DNA of 64,000 bases from Mya arenaria (Eukaryota > Mollusca > Bivalvia > Myida > Myidae). The notes under the pieces are model-generated. The model ran no database searches. It saw only the letters and a program-made list of their open reading frames with translations, and was not told where the DNA came from. This document shows positions 39,981 through 52,740 of the stretch, in pieces. The position numbers and the translations under genes were made by a program. The DNA lies in NCBI RefSeq assembly GCF_026914265.1, contig NC_069123.1, positions 39,239,678 to 39,303,677 on the forward strand. The letters are read 5' to 3'. How positions within the stretch are numbered: position 1 is the first letter of the stretch; each line of letters starts with the position of its first letter.

Positions 39981-40233
39981 TCTTCAGATTTTTTTTGAGA
40001 ATCTCATTTTTATATTCTCAACCAGATTTTCACAAAGGAAAAACAAGTTATAAGAATGACTTGTGTCATTAATTGTTTGGGCGAGCTGGTGGGAGGGCTG
40101 CGTCAAAGTCACCTTATGTTGGTATTGAATAACTTAAGTAAGGCACACTTTTTCCCAGGTTTACTTTAAAGGTAACAGTGGTCAACAACAGTAGTGCCTC
40201 TATTGGCCTGAAAGAATAATGTGTGGGTAAGTA

Positions 40234-40300
40234 CCAGCGGCTCAGGTGGTTATAGCGCCATGCTAGTTTTCAAGCAGTGGTGGGTGTGAGACCCACACAC
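40234..40300 (+). repeat. tRNA-like SINE head (degenerate)
   Basis: GGCTCAGGTGGTTATAGC resembles a pol III A box with D-loop. 40279-40295 forms a T-arm-like 5-bp stem, GTGGG/CCCAC, around a 7-base loop (TGTGAGA) in B-box position. No acceptor stem is evident, so this looks like the tRNA-derived head of a SINE rather than a tRNA gene. Confidence 0.4.
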
Positions 40301-41101
40301 AGAGGAAATTTTTCGTCACAGGTTAGGTATGTATGAATGTACAATAGTTGAACAGGCTCTGGTGCATCTTGGTAACAATTGAACCTGGTGAAAAATAGCC
40401 TTTTTCTTACTTGAATTTTAATAAAACGAACACCAAATATATGAAAATAAGCAAGGAAATGGTCTAAACAATGTATGCATGTGAATAAATCTGATGAAAA
40501 GTAGCCAGTATTTAAAATAATCGTTGTCAAAAATAACGAAATTCTAAGTAACTTGAAAATATTCACTATGATGCTTTTTTAAAACGCACCCAGCTCCATG
40601 CAGAACTACGGCTGTTTGATTATCAGTTTGATTAATCTATTCCTTACTGAAGCTTTTGTAAAATCATAGATATACAAGACACTTATCAAATATGAATGAT
40701 GAGAGAATGACTCTATTCCTTATTGAAACATATTATAAAATGCTCGAGATAGTAAGAAACTGATAAAATATGAATGATGAGAGCATGATCGTTCATACAA
40801 AATTACCGTTTATCTATAAAGCCGTTATGACCATTCGTATCACATGATTTCAAAATGGCGAATGTAGGATAGGAAATAGAACAAATGTGATAAAATACCA
40901 CCTGGGAGTAGGATTACTGATGATAGCTGAATTGTAATTTCTAAAAGTTTATCCGAAGAAGGTAATTTATTCAATTAATGCATAATTAGTAGTGACACAT
41001 GATTGAATTTGTCGTCATTTGTATAAATTTCAAGAAAAACGAACACTAGAAGTCTGCCCTGAGAGTGAGATTGAGACTCAGACTGGGATGTTTTTGTCAT
41101 A

Positions 41102-42653
41102 TCCCGGAACAACCTATTTTCGACCGCCCCTTGAAAATAGGTAAAACACTTTTATTTTGCATCACTTCACCAATACCAATAAGTCATTTTTAATTAATGC
41201 CAAATTAGACCCTTCATTTAGAATGATTTCACATGTAGTCCAAATAATTGTATGTTGACAGATTTTTTTTTAGATTTTTGATATGGCAAATCCTTCACAT
41301 ACAAATTGTTTAGTATCAAAAGTGGGTAGTTGTTCCGATCAGGATTCCGGGTTAAAGCATATAGCGTCTATAAAATATCATAAAAACAAGAAATATTACC
41401 AGATAATGTTATTTTACATAAGTTACATACACAAAAAATAAATATCCAACTTATAATTAAGAGTTTGACGGCTTTTCTTCATTTCATTATGTCAAAACAT
41501 AACGATATATACATGAAGGGCACCTGCAAGACTTCAGGGCACAGTTTTAAATCGCTTGGAACATTTCGGCCATGGCCGAGTTGTTACGATTGTGCAACGA
41601 GGTCTATCTCAAAGCTTTTTTGGAGGAGGCCGATTATTACGATTGTATCGAGTTGTTCCCCTTCGCATAAATGTTTTCTGTGCCAGTCAACTTTCGTTTT
41701 ATTGGAAAGGTAAACAACTCGTTTTAATGCATTAAATGCTTGTTTAGTGCAAAATAACATTTCACTTACATGGTACTCTCTTTATGATCAATTTCAACCA
41801 TAAAATACTTCACTTAAAACAATTTCAATAGTTTTAAAACACCCCCGTTTTTTGCACATTCCTGTTTAGACGCTAGGGATTGGAAGAATCCTGTATAACA
41901 CATCTATTATTTTAGACTAATTTCACATGTAAATTTATTATTTAAAATAGTATTGTTTTTGTTTGTCAAATCTTACATATCTACCAAAGCCTAAAACCTA
42001 TGCCCTATCATTTTCTAAGCATAGTGCACAACATTAAAAGCGCATCAAAATATGGTATGTTGCTTATTCTAAAATTAATGAAATTTATCTACAGGTAACT
42101 ATATTGAATTGCATTTTGGCTCTCAGTTATCATAAAATTATACATATTGCAGCCTAGGCCGGTCATATGAGGCTCATTCAGAGTTGGACCAGTAATACCA
42201 GGGTTCATGATGGGTGAATTTATCATTTTGTACCCATGTGAAAGCCATTAGAAGGGATGATGCATTCCTTTGCCTCATTTGCGGTGATAAGTAACTAAAG
42301 AGTGACTGTATGGCAAATATGTAAATATTTAATTACTTTTTTTTAATAAAATACATTAAACAACTTATACAAAATTAAAATAAAAAAATATTGTGCACAA
42401 ACTTTTGTTGTGAAGTATAGTTAAAGGTCATGGTCGAAAACAGGTTGTATCTAGGTCAAATACAACATGCGACAGCCGCCATTTTGGATTCAAAATGTAA
42501 ACAACAAACAATTGAAACAGATTTTATTTTTTTGTTTTTTGAAAGATGAGTGATTGCTTTAAAGGTACACACACAAATTTATTTTCTATTATCACTTATT
42601 TATGATTGAAATGTAAATAATCCTTAGGCGGTCGAAAACAGGTTGTTCCGGGA
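41102..42653. mobile_element. TA-flanked DNA transposon, non-autonomous, 1.55 kb
   Basis: The left end TCCCGGAACAACCTATTTTC is matched by the inverted right end GAAAACAGGTTGTTCCGGGA; the arms run about 28 bp to GACCGCC/GGCGGTC. TA flanks both ends (41100-41101, 42654-42655). An internal, partly inverted copy (GGTCGAAAACAGGTTGTATC) lies near 42430. No transposase was recognised. End type and TA fit Tc1/mariner-like elements. Confidence 0.7.
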
Positions 42654-42879
42654 TACGACTTAATTAATTTACTAAGTTACATTTGTTAATCTTTAGCTTA
42701 AGTGTCTGATGCTCCTGCAGTTGTGGGTTCAAAACTCTCACCTGGCACACTTTTACTCTCAGATTTATTTTAGCCAGGAGCCTTGTTATTGTCATTTGAC
42801 AGCTGCTATCACTATGCTTCTGAAACACTATCTCCAATACATAATTTATTATCTATTTGGTAATGCCAGGGCATTTCCG

Positions 42880-43215
42880 TTTTAAGCTTAACGGCCGTAA
42901 AAATTCAAAATGCACAGAATTGTTATTACTAAATACTATAAAGGCTTAATGTACCTTGATTATGAAAATACTGACTTTCACAAATTCTCATTTTATCCTC
43001 ACTTGGTTGTACTTTGGAACAGTTTGCCAAATCATATAATCACTAGCCCCGCCCCTGACACATTTAAGGTGGCTGTGGCAACCATTAAGCATTAGATAAT
43101 TGAGCAATGTTTTTATCTTTTTACCTTTTATTTTTTCACTAACAAGCCGGCGCACACCGTTCATGTCAGTAACACTTGGAAGAGGAGTTGACATCAACAG
43201 AGATAGATAGATAGA
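42880..43215 (+). mobile_element. 3' end of a non-LTR retrotransposon (LINE)
   Basis: A frame at 42910-43095 ends with FYPHLVVLWNSLPNHIITSP and then APDTFKVAVATIKH. This is the conserved tail of LINE reverse transcriptase ORFs (FxPR...WNSLP...s..sFK..l). It is followed by about 100 bp of 3' UTR and a short GATA tail (ATAGATAGATAGA). The rest of the element is absent, as expected of a 5'-truncated insertion. Confidence 0.65.
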
Positions 43216-43369
43216 AGCATAACATAATAATTTTTGCGACAATCCATGGAAATCAGTTATATAAGACTGCTGACAAAAATTGGATCGCAGATTTTTATAT
43301 TTAAGTTAAAAAAATTGTTTTATGCATTTTTCTTAAACTATTAGTAACGGTGGAAGCCAGAAAACATTA

Positions 43370-43522
43370 ATTTTCGAACTAAAATATGAAAATCTACGAT
43401 CTGATTTTTTGTTAGCAAACTTAAATTATTGTTTTGCAGATCTTTATGCAAAAATTTGCTCTTTCAAGACAAAAAATAAATCAGTTGTAAAAATAGTATA
43501 TCTGTGAGAGTGCAGCTTTAAA
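43370..43522. repeat. second copy of the GAGTGCAGCTTTAA repeat
   Basis: Collinear with 23878-24031 over its full length: ATTTTCGAAC, AAAATCTACGAT, AAATTTGCTCTTTCA, AGTTGTAAAAAT and GAGAGTGCAGCTTTAA. Confidence 0.8.
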
Positions 43523-43710
43523 TCCCCAATTGTCCTTGGCCCACAAATTATTGCGAACATCTAAAAGAAGTAATTGATGTTGTTTATACTCATTAGCGAC
43601 CATTCCTATCTGCCCTAATTCTTATGATCATATAACCTCATATTTGACATTTTGTTATCATTGCTTTATTGGTATAGGACCTTTATTTTGTATCTTACAG
43701 TTGGAAGAGG

Positions 43711-46700
43711 ATGGTTTTGCTGTTGAGTGTTGTTCTACTGTTGATTCCACAGGCTTTTGCTATTGGTGAGTAGTGTAATAATTATGTTTGAAAAGAAAAT
43801 GTAAGCTTATACCATACAGTACTAAAACAGCTTATCTAATCATCGAAGTTTAATGATTTTGCAAACAAAAACCATATGTTTTTAATATATGATGTCTTGT
43901 TATATTCTTTTATAAGGAGTCTGAGGACAAGTTTAATACATACATTTATGTTTAATTACTGAAGCATTGTCAATACAAAATGTTGCACTCATTTCAAACA
44001 TGTGAAATTTAAAGCAAATACTTAAAATTAGATGTAATTAAGGGGATATCGGAATACAGTATTAGTATCTTCCATGGCTGAGAGTGTAAGATAGGTTCAT
44101 TCCGACCCGAGCGTAGTGTGTTTTGCGGAAACGAGGTTTGCCGAGTTTCCTCAAAACACCTTGTGCGAGGGTCGCGATGTACCTATCTTACACGAGCGGC
44201 TATGGTAGATGCTTTTTTCTCCCACCTCAGTTAAACAAAATTAAGTAAAAATGTATTTTTTGCTGGAACTCTTGTGCTTAGTAAAAAAAATAATTGTGTA
44301 TGGATATGCGATAATTCCTGGTTGTCATGGATATGCGCACAGTTATTCAGATTATGTTAATTGTCAAATTGGTCTTTAAATAGTTCTAAGGAGAGTGAAT
44401 CATTATTTCTTGAAAGGTGCATGAAAAATGTTTTATGGTGACATTTGAAGCCAAGCCAAGGTTTTCATGATGCTACAGACAACAGTCTTCAACAAGGGAG
44501 GTAATTACAATGTGGTGACTATTAAAAAGGAGTTCCATACGGGCATTTCATCTTCGCCCGTGGGCAAGAGAAGAATTTCTAGCATGGTTAAAAAATTGGA
44601 TCTACTTATCTGAGGTGGGAGAAATACTCTTCTCCTTAGTCATGAAAATAAAGTCCAAATTTTCTACATATTTCAGTGGAAAATGAGACCCTTGCTGTAA
44701 CGAGTAATTCTCCTGTGGTTTACGGCAGCACTGTTGTGTTCCATGCTGAGGTTCTACAGGGCACAGGGGCCCTACAGGATGAGAAGAGGTTCAGATTTGA
44801 GTGGAAGAGCGATGTTTTTAAAACAGATGTGGTAAGATTATTTTGGTGCATTCTCAGCAGTTTTGAATTAAATAGAGTAGAATTGATCTGCAATTTTGAT
44901 TATTAGTTTTGATCTTCCATTGAGGAATTTACTTTAAGTAAATGGTTCATTATCTGTGGTATTGAACTAGTGAAATTGAAACCAATGCGAGTTCGATCTT
45001 GGTATCCTTTGATCCGTAGACTAGTTAGTTTCTGTTGGACAACATAATAAACACTATTCATTATTAAAGTTGATTTTGTAGAAAAACAAATGCTTATTGT
45101 CTGTGAAAATGAACATATTGTAAAACAAAACTACCATTTTTGTTGTGTTTTCTCTATGAGGTTGTAGGTAAATAAGTGGTGAAGATATTTAATGCAACCA
45201 GTAATTGCATTCTTTGTTCATAAAGAAAATGTTGTTTTCTAACCAGTTTGGGTCCAAAATTTCGGCCCCATTCTAATTGCAATAACATTTATTATATTTC
45301 CCAAACCTGATTTTTTTTTCCCAATTTTATGTTTGATTTGATAATTTCTTTTATTTTTTTAAATGAGAATATGGATCTGGTGGTTTGTATGGATGAATTT
45401 GTGTACAGTATTTTGTTAAATAAATAAACTTTGTCACGTTCTTCTATCATATCTGACTATTTTCTAAAATTGAAATTCCCAGTTTTAGTCAAAATAACAC
45501 ATTTTTCACACTCAGATGCACCCCGACTCAATTCTCAAGTTGATGGAGTAAAAACACTGGCCTATTAAGAGAATGTGGTTTAAGATCTTATATTTTTTGC
45601 TATCTACCTGAGTAAACCTTATAAGAATCCCCAAAGTGAAAACTAAACTAAACTATACTTAATTGTGTGTTAAAACAAATGGTTTTTTTATGATATACAT
45701 ACACTGTCAGGGTCTAAGTTTACTAAACTAATGTTCAACTCTTAGACTATTGATACAGATATATCTAACATAATAGTATGATATTTGCAGGAGACGACAT
45801 TTGCAAACTTCAATTCAAGTGTTCGTAAATGTTACGCATTTGTGGAGCCTGGTTCTTATAATATGACCGTCACAGTTTGGGACCATCAGGAGTTGTCATC
45901 TCACAAGGTTGGCGTCAAGAAAGTCGGTTTTGAACTGACAGGTGAGTGTGACTCTTTAGAAAGTTTTATGAATATAAGATACACAATATTTGGTTCATAA
46001 TGATCCTTTTACTCCTGTAGTATAAAGTTATATATCATACTGTGATACATGTGATAGTAAGCTATGCGGATGTATTGTGTTTGGTGTGAGATGCTGCAAA
46101 GGAGCTTTTATGTCACAAATTTCTTGCTAAATTGAGGCTCTTTTTCAGCCACGTTGAATGGGAATCTTCAGGCAGCCCAAAATTTGAGCCATAAAAGCCC
46201 TCAGGCCCCAAATAACACGTTCTCCACTGGAAAACCTGTTCACCTGAACGTAAACCTGACAGACTTGCTCTCTGGCCAGTCTTCAATTTCTTATGATTGG
46301 TTCATTGGGAAGGTTCACTTAGTAACGACCAATGAGCCTCATTTCACCCACAACATTACTATGCCTGGAAAACACATCATTAATGTCACAGCAAGAGTTG
46401 ACAAGGATCAGTTATTGGACTGTATGGGTGGGGAATACCGTGAAGAACTGATTGGCACATTCCAGACAGAGTTAGATATGAAGGGTAAGCTTATAGGATA
46501 TTACTATGACTTGAAATACCTGTGTGTCCAGTTTGATTGTGACTAGTAAATTGGTTAATTAATCTCGTTCCAATAAGTGTACAAACAGATTTACAAACAA
46601 TGGTGTTGTTAAAGCAAATTAGATTTGCTTTTTTTAGGTTTTGATGGTGTTTTATACAAATGTACATGGCATATTTAAGGATTGATAATTCTTTCATTTA

Positions 46701-49700
46701 TGCTGTATGAATGCAGTAGGGCATGAGAGCGAAGGCCATGCAGTGCGCTAGTGCTTCATGGTCATTTGCTTACATGCCGTACTGCGTTCATACAGCATAA
46801 TCGCAAGAAAAAATTCAATCAATACTTACATTTTTATGCCCCCTTTTGAAAAAAGTGGGGTATATTGTTTTGCACATGTCGGTCGGTCGGTCGGTCGGTC
46901 GGTCTGTCTGTCGGTCGGTCGGAATACCAAATGGTTTCCGATCAATAACTTGAGAACGCTTTGACCGAGGGACCTCATACTTGGTATGTGTATTGGTCAT
47001 CACCAGCAGATGAACCCTATTGATTTTGAGGTCAGTGGGTCAAAGGTCAAGGTCAGTGTGACCTTTACATGAAAAACGGTTTCCGATCAATAACTTGAGA
47101 ACGCTTTGACCCAGGGACCTCATACTTGGTAGGTGTATTGGTCATGACCAGCAGATGAACCCTATTGATTTTGAGGTCAGTGGGTCAAAGGTCAAGGTCA
47201 GTGTGACCTTAACATGAAAAACGGTTTCCGATCAATAACTTGAGAACGCTTTGACCCAGGGACTTCATACTAGGTAGGCTTATTGGTCATGACCAGCAGA
47301 TGAACCCTATTGATTTTGAGGTCAGTGGGTCAAAGGTCAAGGTCAGTGTGACTGTAAGCTGAAAAAAGGTTTTCTGATTGTCCATATTTTTTTAATGCAT
47401 GCACAGATGATTGGGATTGATGTATAAATGTTTGTATAGAAATGATTTTCTTTTATGTTACTATTTTAGTTGGGCATTTATTTGCCTTCTTAAGTTATCA
47501 TAAGTAAAGTACATCTTATGCAATTTTGGAGAAAATTTGCCTCAAGCTCCTCTATCCACTAAGTGCCATGTTTGTTTCAAACTAAGATAGATGATCATCA
47601 AGGATATATTTTCTTCAGTAAAGTTTTAAAGTAAGAGTATTGTTCTGATATTTGTCTTATATAGTAGACAGTAGAAATTTATATGTCACTAAATGCATGA
47701 GTTGAAGTATCAGTTTTCAGTGAACATCTAGTTTAATTATGCCCCCCTTCGAAGCAGAGGGGTTATATAATTGCTTTGCACATGTCGGTCGGTCTGTTGG
47801 AAGACCAAAGCTTGTCCGAGTGATAACTCAACAATTCCCGGACCTATGGTCATCAAACTTGACATGAAGATTAGGTATGACCAGTAGATGACCTGCCTCA
47901 TATGCATCCAATGACAAATCAGCTGTCATTTCAGTCCATGCATATTTCATTCAATTGTCCAAATATTTCTGGCAACTTGGCGCTCAGGGGGCATAATGTT
48001 TGACAAACATCTCTTGTCATTTAAATACTTACCGGTATTCATTACAATGTCGTGAATGAAAAAAATTAGCAGAATCTTTCTGAGTTTTTGTTCTGAAAGG
48101 AATGTATTCGACAACATAATATGTTTGTATAAAGGAATAGGTGAAATTTGTTTCATCTATACAAAGCCTGAAATGGCTAGGCCATTGTTAATATAAGATG
48201 TTAAAAGTGTATTGAAAACATAATTGGTTCCTACATTTAAATCTTTTGAAATTTAAAAAATTCTTTTTCTATTTACTGAATTCATGTGTATATATCATGA
48301 TAATTTATCAGTTATTTAGATAATTATATCTGTCTGAAATATATATTGAAGGTAATGAGGGCACATTTTTACCCGAGTTAATTGGAAGTTAGATTAGTTC
48401 AATACGCCTGAGAAAATAATTATTGGTTTTTGTGCCCCTGCATTTTTGTCCAGTTGAGATTCGATACAGTTGAAAACATTGCAAACAGTATCAGTTGTCA
48501 GTCTATGGTACTATACTTATATGTACTGGTAATACTTGGAAAAAAAATATGTTATTAAAATATAATGAAGCCGAAGGTGACTCCAATGACTAATTTTATT
48601 TGAATTATTACCCACTAACATAATGGTGTTAGGAATTTGAATCGGAATATTTCTTATAATTAAAGAGAAAATGGGTTTAAATTCATGAGAGTTTACATGA
48701 TGCGTGAACTGATGAGGTTGTGATTTCACAACTAAAATATTACTTTTAAGACCCTAGCATATTATAAGGCAATGGTGACGTTAATTATGTCAAACCTTGA
48801 GAATTTGGCTTATTAGAAAATTTGCTATAAAGGACCTTAGATTCTACAGTTTTTGTTTGTAAATTGAAATTTTGTTACCTGATCCGAAAGTATTTAAGTC
48901 TTGGCCTAAGGGACAGCTAGACATTTGTTTGATAGTTTGTATCAGTAGCATTGTTATGCTACGTAGTAATTTTTGTAACTATCTTAATTTACAATGGCTT
49001 GTTATGATAACTGATTTCACCATCAGTCAAAGAGCATATCACGATAGCTAAAAGGTCAGAATTACATATATAGGTTATCAAAATAAACAATGCATTCATC
49101 AATTACATGAACATATAGGTAGTTCAGTTTCAAGAACATCACAGTATCCTTGTATCATGTTATTTATACTCATTTTATATCCAATATTTATTAAATAAAA
49201 AAATGTCTTTTCATCATTGATGGTGCTACAAAATGTATGAACCAATAGAACATTAAGCAGATCTAAAAAAATATATATCACACCATTTGATATTATGCAC
49301 CAGTCAATTGTAACCACTGATTGGTCCGGGGATATACCGGGGATATGGGCCATGGTTTAACCTGCCAGGTGGCCCTGCAGTGCCGGGTGAATGTGTTGGT
49401 TTTGTCTTTGCGCGGAATGGGCCGTACCTAGGGTCCCTGAAGTGCGGGGGAATTTGGCAGTGATTTTACCATCAGTCCGTCTCCGCAGGACGGGGATTTT
49501 AGCAGGGCTTGGCTGGACCGAAAGTCAAAAGTCCCCGCTATTACCCGGACCTGGGGGGATGTGGTTGCAATTGACTGCTGCATTATTATCTTGCAAAACT
49601 TTGGCCATTACTCTGAAACTGTTAAAAGAAATTATAACATTACGATTAAAAATTAGCAGTGTCTTGCAATTGAGTATATTTTTTTAAAGAAATGAAACTG

Positions 49701-52396
49701 ACAAGATATGTTTAAATAAAAGAAAAACTGATGTTATGTTGTATATCATTGGTTAAATGATGTTGAGCTTATCCATTCGGAGCGCAATATTGAAATAAAC
49801 AATAATGTCATACCTCCTTGGGTGTTAAACAATATGAACGTCAAGTTTACTCTTTACAAAGGACTAGATGAATGCCACTTGCTAAGAAACATGGACAGAA
49901 TCTGCCTGTAGTTATCTTGTTTTATTAAGTACATGTATTAGATTGTCCACATTTTTTATATGCTAAACATGTCTCTGTTCCACGGTTGTGTTCAGCGCCT
50001 GTTGGTAACTACTTCGTGTTTGGCAAGCAGAAGTTGCACGTGGGAGAGGGTACCAACCTCACCATCATTTGGCAGTCTGGCAGGTAGGAGTTACATCAAG
50101 TTTTTTCTTTGCAGTTTCATAAAACTTTATTTAATTTACTATAAATTTTAAACAATTAAATGCAGCATGTAAAGGTCTATCACATATTCACGGTGTGGAT
50201 TAAAAAATCCAAGGGCACAATACCTACAGGATTTTGTCAATTGATCAGGGTCCATGTTCACTTGAGTCTAAGTTTCAGACTTGGACAAAGGATGCTGAAT
50301 TTTTAACTGTTTCAAAAAGTTTATAAGACAACTAATTTTGACAAAAGATGCATACCTGATTATTTGTAACAGATACATCATTTCTTACTGTCTTTGCTAC
50401 TGTAAAACTAAAAGCATTTTCACAACTAAATTATTATTTTGCTTTTCTGAGTTATAGACTCAAAATCAGCCTCAAGACGTAAGGAATATTATTGAAAGTT
50501 TCATGGTAATAATCTATACAAAGTAGGGCCCTTATTTACTAACGGTTAGTAAATAAGGGCCCTACTTTGTATAGATTATTACCATGAAACTTTCAATAAT
50601 ATTCCTTGTCATGGTGGCTTGCCTGCTGTGACAGGTCTAGTTCCTTTTAGCTGAAAAATATATAACATGATTATTTCGTAATTGCAGTCCTCCTTTTACC
50701 CTGAGCTGGCAGCTACTGTCGGGAAATGGAACGACCCTGATTAACGCCTCAAAGCATGTTTTACTGACCACAAGTGCCAACATATCTGTGCCAGCCAAAC
50801 CTCTGGCCAGCCCGGGCAGTTACAATGTGCTTATTCAGGTTGAGAATATGGTCAGCCTTCTGAAGAGAAACCACACACTGCAGGTCAAGGACAGAAACAC
50901 ACCAGGTCAGAAATTATTAAAGGGACTCAATATGCAAGTCCAGACTTGTTTTGTTAGGTAACTGTACAACTCTAAACCTATTTGGTTAGGCCACATTTTA
51001 TTGATGTCTTGTTCATCAAATTGTTTTCGAAAAAAAATGGAGTGACGGGATTTTCAATTTTTACGTAAATGCAGGTTTACTTTTCAAAAACTATGGCAAT
51101 CATTAATGAAATTATAAAGGAAATTAAAGACATAAATAAATTCACTCTATTTTAATTTTCTCCCACCCCAGAAAAGTGGATCCAACTATTTTAGCCATGC
51201 TTGAAATGCTGATCTTGCCCACAGGCAAAGATAAAAAAGTACCCGTATGGAACTTTTTTATTTTCATCACACAATTACCTCCCTTGTTTAAGACTGTTGT
51301 CTGTAGCACATTGGAAATCTCTTGTGGCAATACTTAAAATACAAATATATCATTTCTCACTTCAAATGGCACCAAAAACAGTTTTTTTGCTGCATTCTCC
51401 TCAGAACTATTTAAAGAACATTTTCACAATAAAAACAGCCTGGATACATAACATGTATAACCTCCTTAATGTATAACAATTAATATGATATGGCATTATA
51501 GGGTTACCTTGTTAAGAAATTTGTATTTAAAATCAGTTTGCTCATAAAAACTTTTTTTTTTGGTATGCGCACAGATGACATAGTTAAAAAGAAATTATCT
51601 TAAAAATTGGTGTGCTAAATCTGATGACCAAGACACCGACTTTGTGTGGCCTTAGTTTATTTTTTATAGTTTATACCAATCATACCTTCATTAGCACTTT
51701 TAGCTTGTCACAAGTTCACTTATACATGTACTTGATAAAAATTTGTCTTCATGTTTTCATAAAATAACCTTTTTTATCAATTAAGTTTTTATGTGCATTC
51801 CATTGGCTTTCTTAGTATTTTTTACCTTGTTTATTCATGCTAGTGCATTTTAGCATAAATGTCACATAAAATAATATCATCAGCATTTGTTTAACTTAAA
51901 TTTTAGGTCATTTAACGAATTCATTGATCTCATCCCTAATTTCGACCTTTATAGTGATCTGACATTTACCGTCAGTGACAAAATGTCTGGCTTTGGATTT
52001 TAATTAAAGTTAACTTCTTTTACAGATTCTGCTTCACACAGTCCATTTATCATAGTGTTATCTGTAACTGGTGGACTTGTATTTATGACCATAGCCGTCA
52101 TGATATTTGTAAAAGTCCGTCAGCACCAAGAAAACCATCAGCACATCGAGACAGCAGACTTTGATTTCCATCCAGAGTTGCATAGTCAAAGTTACAGCTT
52201 ACCTGATGAGCCGCCAGCAACATTTGCTGCCTGGGTGAAAGGTGTGGTTAAAAAACTAGGGGCCGCGTGTGCCAGTGATGGGAATACAAGGGGTGGGGTA
52301 AATGGTAGTGTGAACAGTTATGAAGGTACAAAGAACAAACGTTTGAAAAATTATGGAAGTTTAACTGATTCTGTCAATGATTCTATCTATGCATAA
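43711..52396 (+). CDS. TMEM130-like type I membrane glycoprotein with PKD-type domains
   Basis: Seven coding exons join in phase: 43711-43765, 44677-44831, 45791-45941, 46149-46484, 49996-50083, 50688-50905 and 52026-52396. They give 457 residues. The order is: signal peptide (MVLLLSVVLLLIPQAFA); a first Ig/PKD-like region (SPVVYGSTVVFHAEV, FRFEWKSD); a PKD-like region with YDWFIG and GKHIINVTARV; a third region (FTLSWQLL, SPGSYNVLIQVEN); a membrane helix at about residues 342-364 (FIIVLSVTGGLVFMTIAVMI); then a tail of about 90 residues. At least a dozen N-glycosylation sequons are present. This layout matches TMEM130, a relative of the PMEL/GPNMB family; its function is poorly known. The start follows an acceptor at 43699-43700, so a 5' UTR exon lies upstream. 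Introns carry many repeats. Confidence 0.8.
44065..44624 (+). mobile_element. hairpin-headed repeat, copy 2 (TMEM130-like intron 1)
   Basis: It opens with a long imperfect hairpin, 44065-44212: GTATCTTCCATGGCTGAGAG pairs with inverted CGGCTATGGTAGATGC, and GGTTCATTCCGACCCGAGCG with CGAGGGTCGCGATGTACC. A core follows, bounded by inverted CTCCCACCTCAG (44220) and CTGAGGTGGGAG. It ends at about 44624. It carries no ORF. The copy at 63141-63745 is its full-length relative in reverse. Confidence 0.85.
46698..46800. repeat. hairpin MITE in TMEM130-like intron 4
   Basis: TTATGCTGTATGAATGCAGT at the left and its inverted partner ending ACTGCGTTCATACAGCATAA form arms of about 28 bp with two mismatches. 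An inner, weaker stem (GCGAAGGCCATG with CATGGTCATTTGC) makes almost all 103 bp foldable. Confidence 0.8.
46833..47367. mobile_element. tandem-core repeat element, three 145-bp units
   Basis: It starts TTTATGCCCCCTTTTGAA, followed by a GGTCGGTCGG run. Three nearly identical units begin GGTTTCCGATCAATAACTTG at 46933, 47078 and 47223, a constant 145-bp period. Each carries GAACCCTATTGATTTTGAGG and GGTCAAGGTCAGTGTGAC. The layout resembles bivalve pearl-type elements (inferred). Confidence 0.8.
47736..48000 (+). mobile_element. short element with ATTATGCCCCC/GGGGGCATAAT ends
   Basis: The 11-bp inverted ends enclose 265 bp, including GCACATGTCGGTCGG and one half-length core unit. Its right end and beyond match the MICU1-flanking fragment at 4897-5021. 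Confidence 0.7.
49295..49583. mobile_element. GC-rich MITE in TMEM130-like intron 4
   Basis: ATGCACCAGTCAATTGTAAC at the left and GTTGCAATTGACTGCTGCAT at the right are inverted ends of 23 bp with two mismatches, next to TATT on both sides. The 289-bp interior is clearly GC-richer than its surroundings (CCGGGGATATACCGGGGATA, GGACGGGG). Confidence 0.75.
50481..50607. repeat. perfect 127-bp palindrome in TMEM130-like intron 5
   Basis: Bases 50481-50543 and 50545-50607 are exact reverse complements over 63 bases around a single central G at 50544. I checked every base pair by eye. The flanks (T at 50480, G at 50608) do not continue the symmetry. There is no spacer and no known end motif. Confidence 0.97.
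51158..51430 (-). mobile_element. hairpin-headed repeat, partial copy 3 (TMEM130-like intron 6)
   Basis: It begins TTCTCCCACCCCAGAAAAGT and carries GATCTTGCCCACAGGCAAAG, ACAATTACCTCCCTTG, TCTTGTGGCAATA and AGAACTATTTAAAGA in the same order as 63141-63430. The hairpin end is missing. Confidence 0.8.
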
Positions 52397-52541
52397 TTTG
52401 TTCACATGTTGGATCTAATTTTGGTATTTATTATCCAAAGAGATTGATTTTGCGCATTCACATTTTGTAAATATGTCTCATCATTTTTCACATCTGAAAT
52501 TTCAAATCTCATTCTTTAATTTTTAAAGGATCCGCTGAAAT

Positions 52542-52547
52542 AATAAA
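52542..52547 (+). terminator. TMEM130-like candidate polyadenylation signal
   Basis: AATAAA 146 bases after the stop codon, followed by an A-rich and T-rich stretch. Confidence 0.5.
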
Positions 52548-52740
52548 AAAAATATTTATTTATGAATACAGAGGCTATTTTTATAGAAATGTTGATCAAT
52601 ATGTTAAAAATTTCTATGTCAAATATCCTCAAGTAATATCAATTTGAGGGAAGAAGGTCATGGTACTGTTATTATATGGCCAAAATATACAGTATCAGTA
52701 TAACATTTGATTTTGTATATTTCATATAATACATTAAAAT

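Noticed and set aside
40234-40300. Functional tRNA gene
   Set aside because: A and B box-like segments are present, but no acceptor stem or clean anticodon arm could be drawn. A SINE head is more likely.
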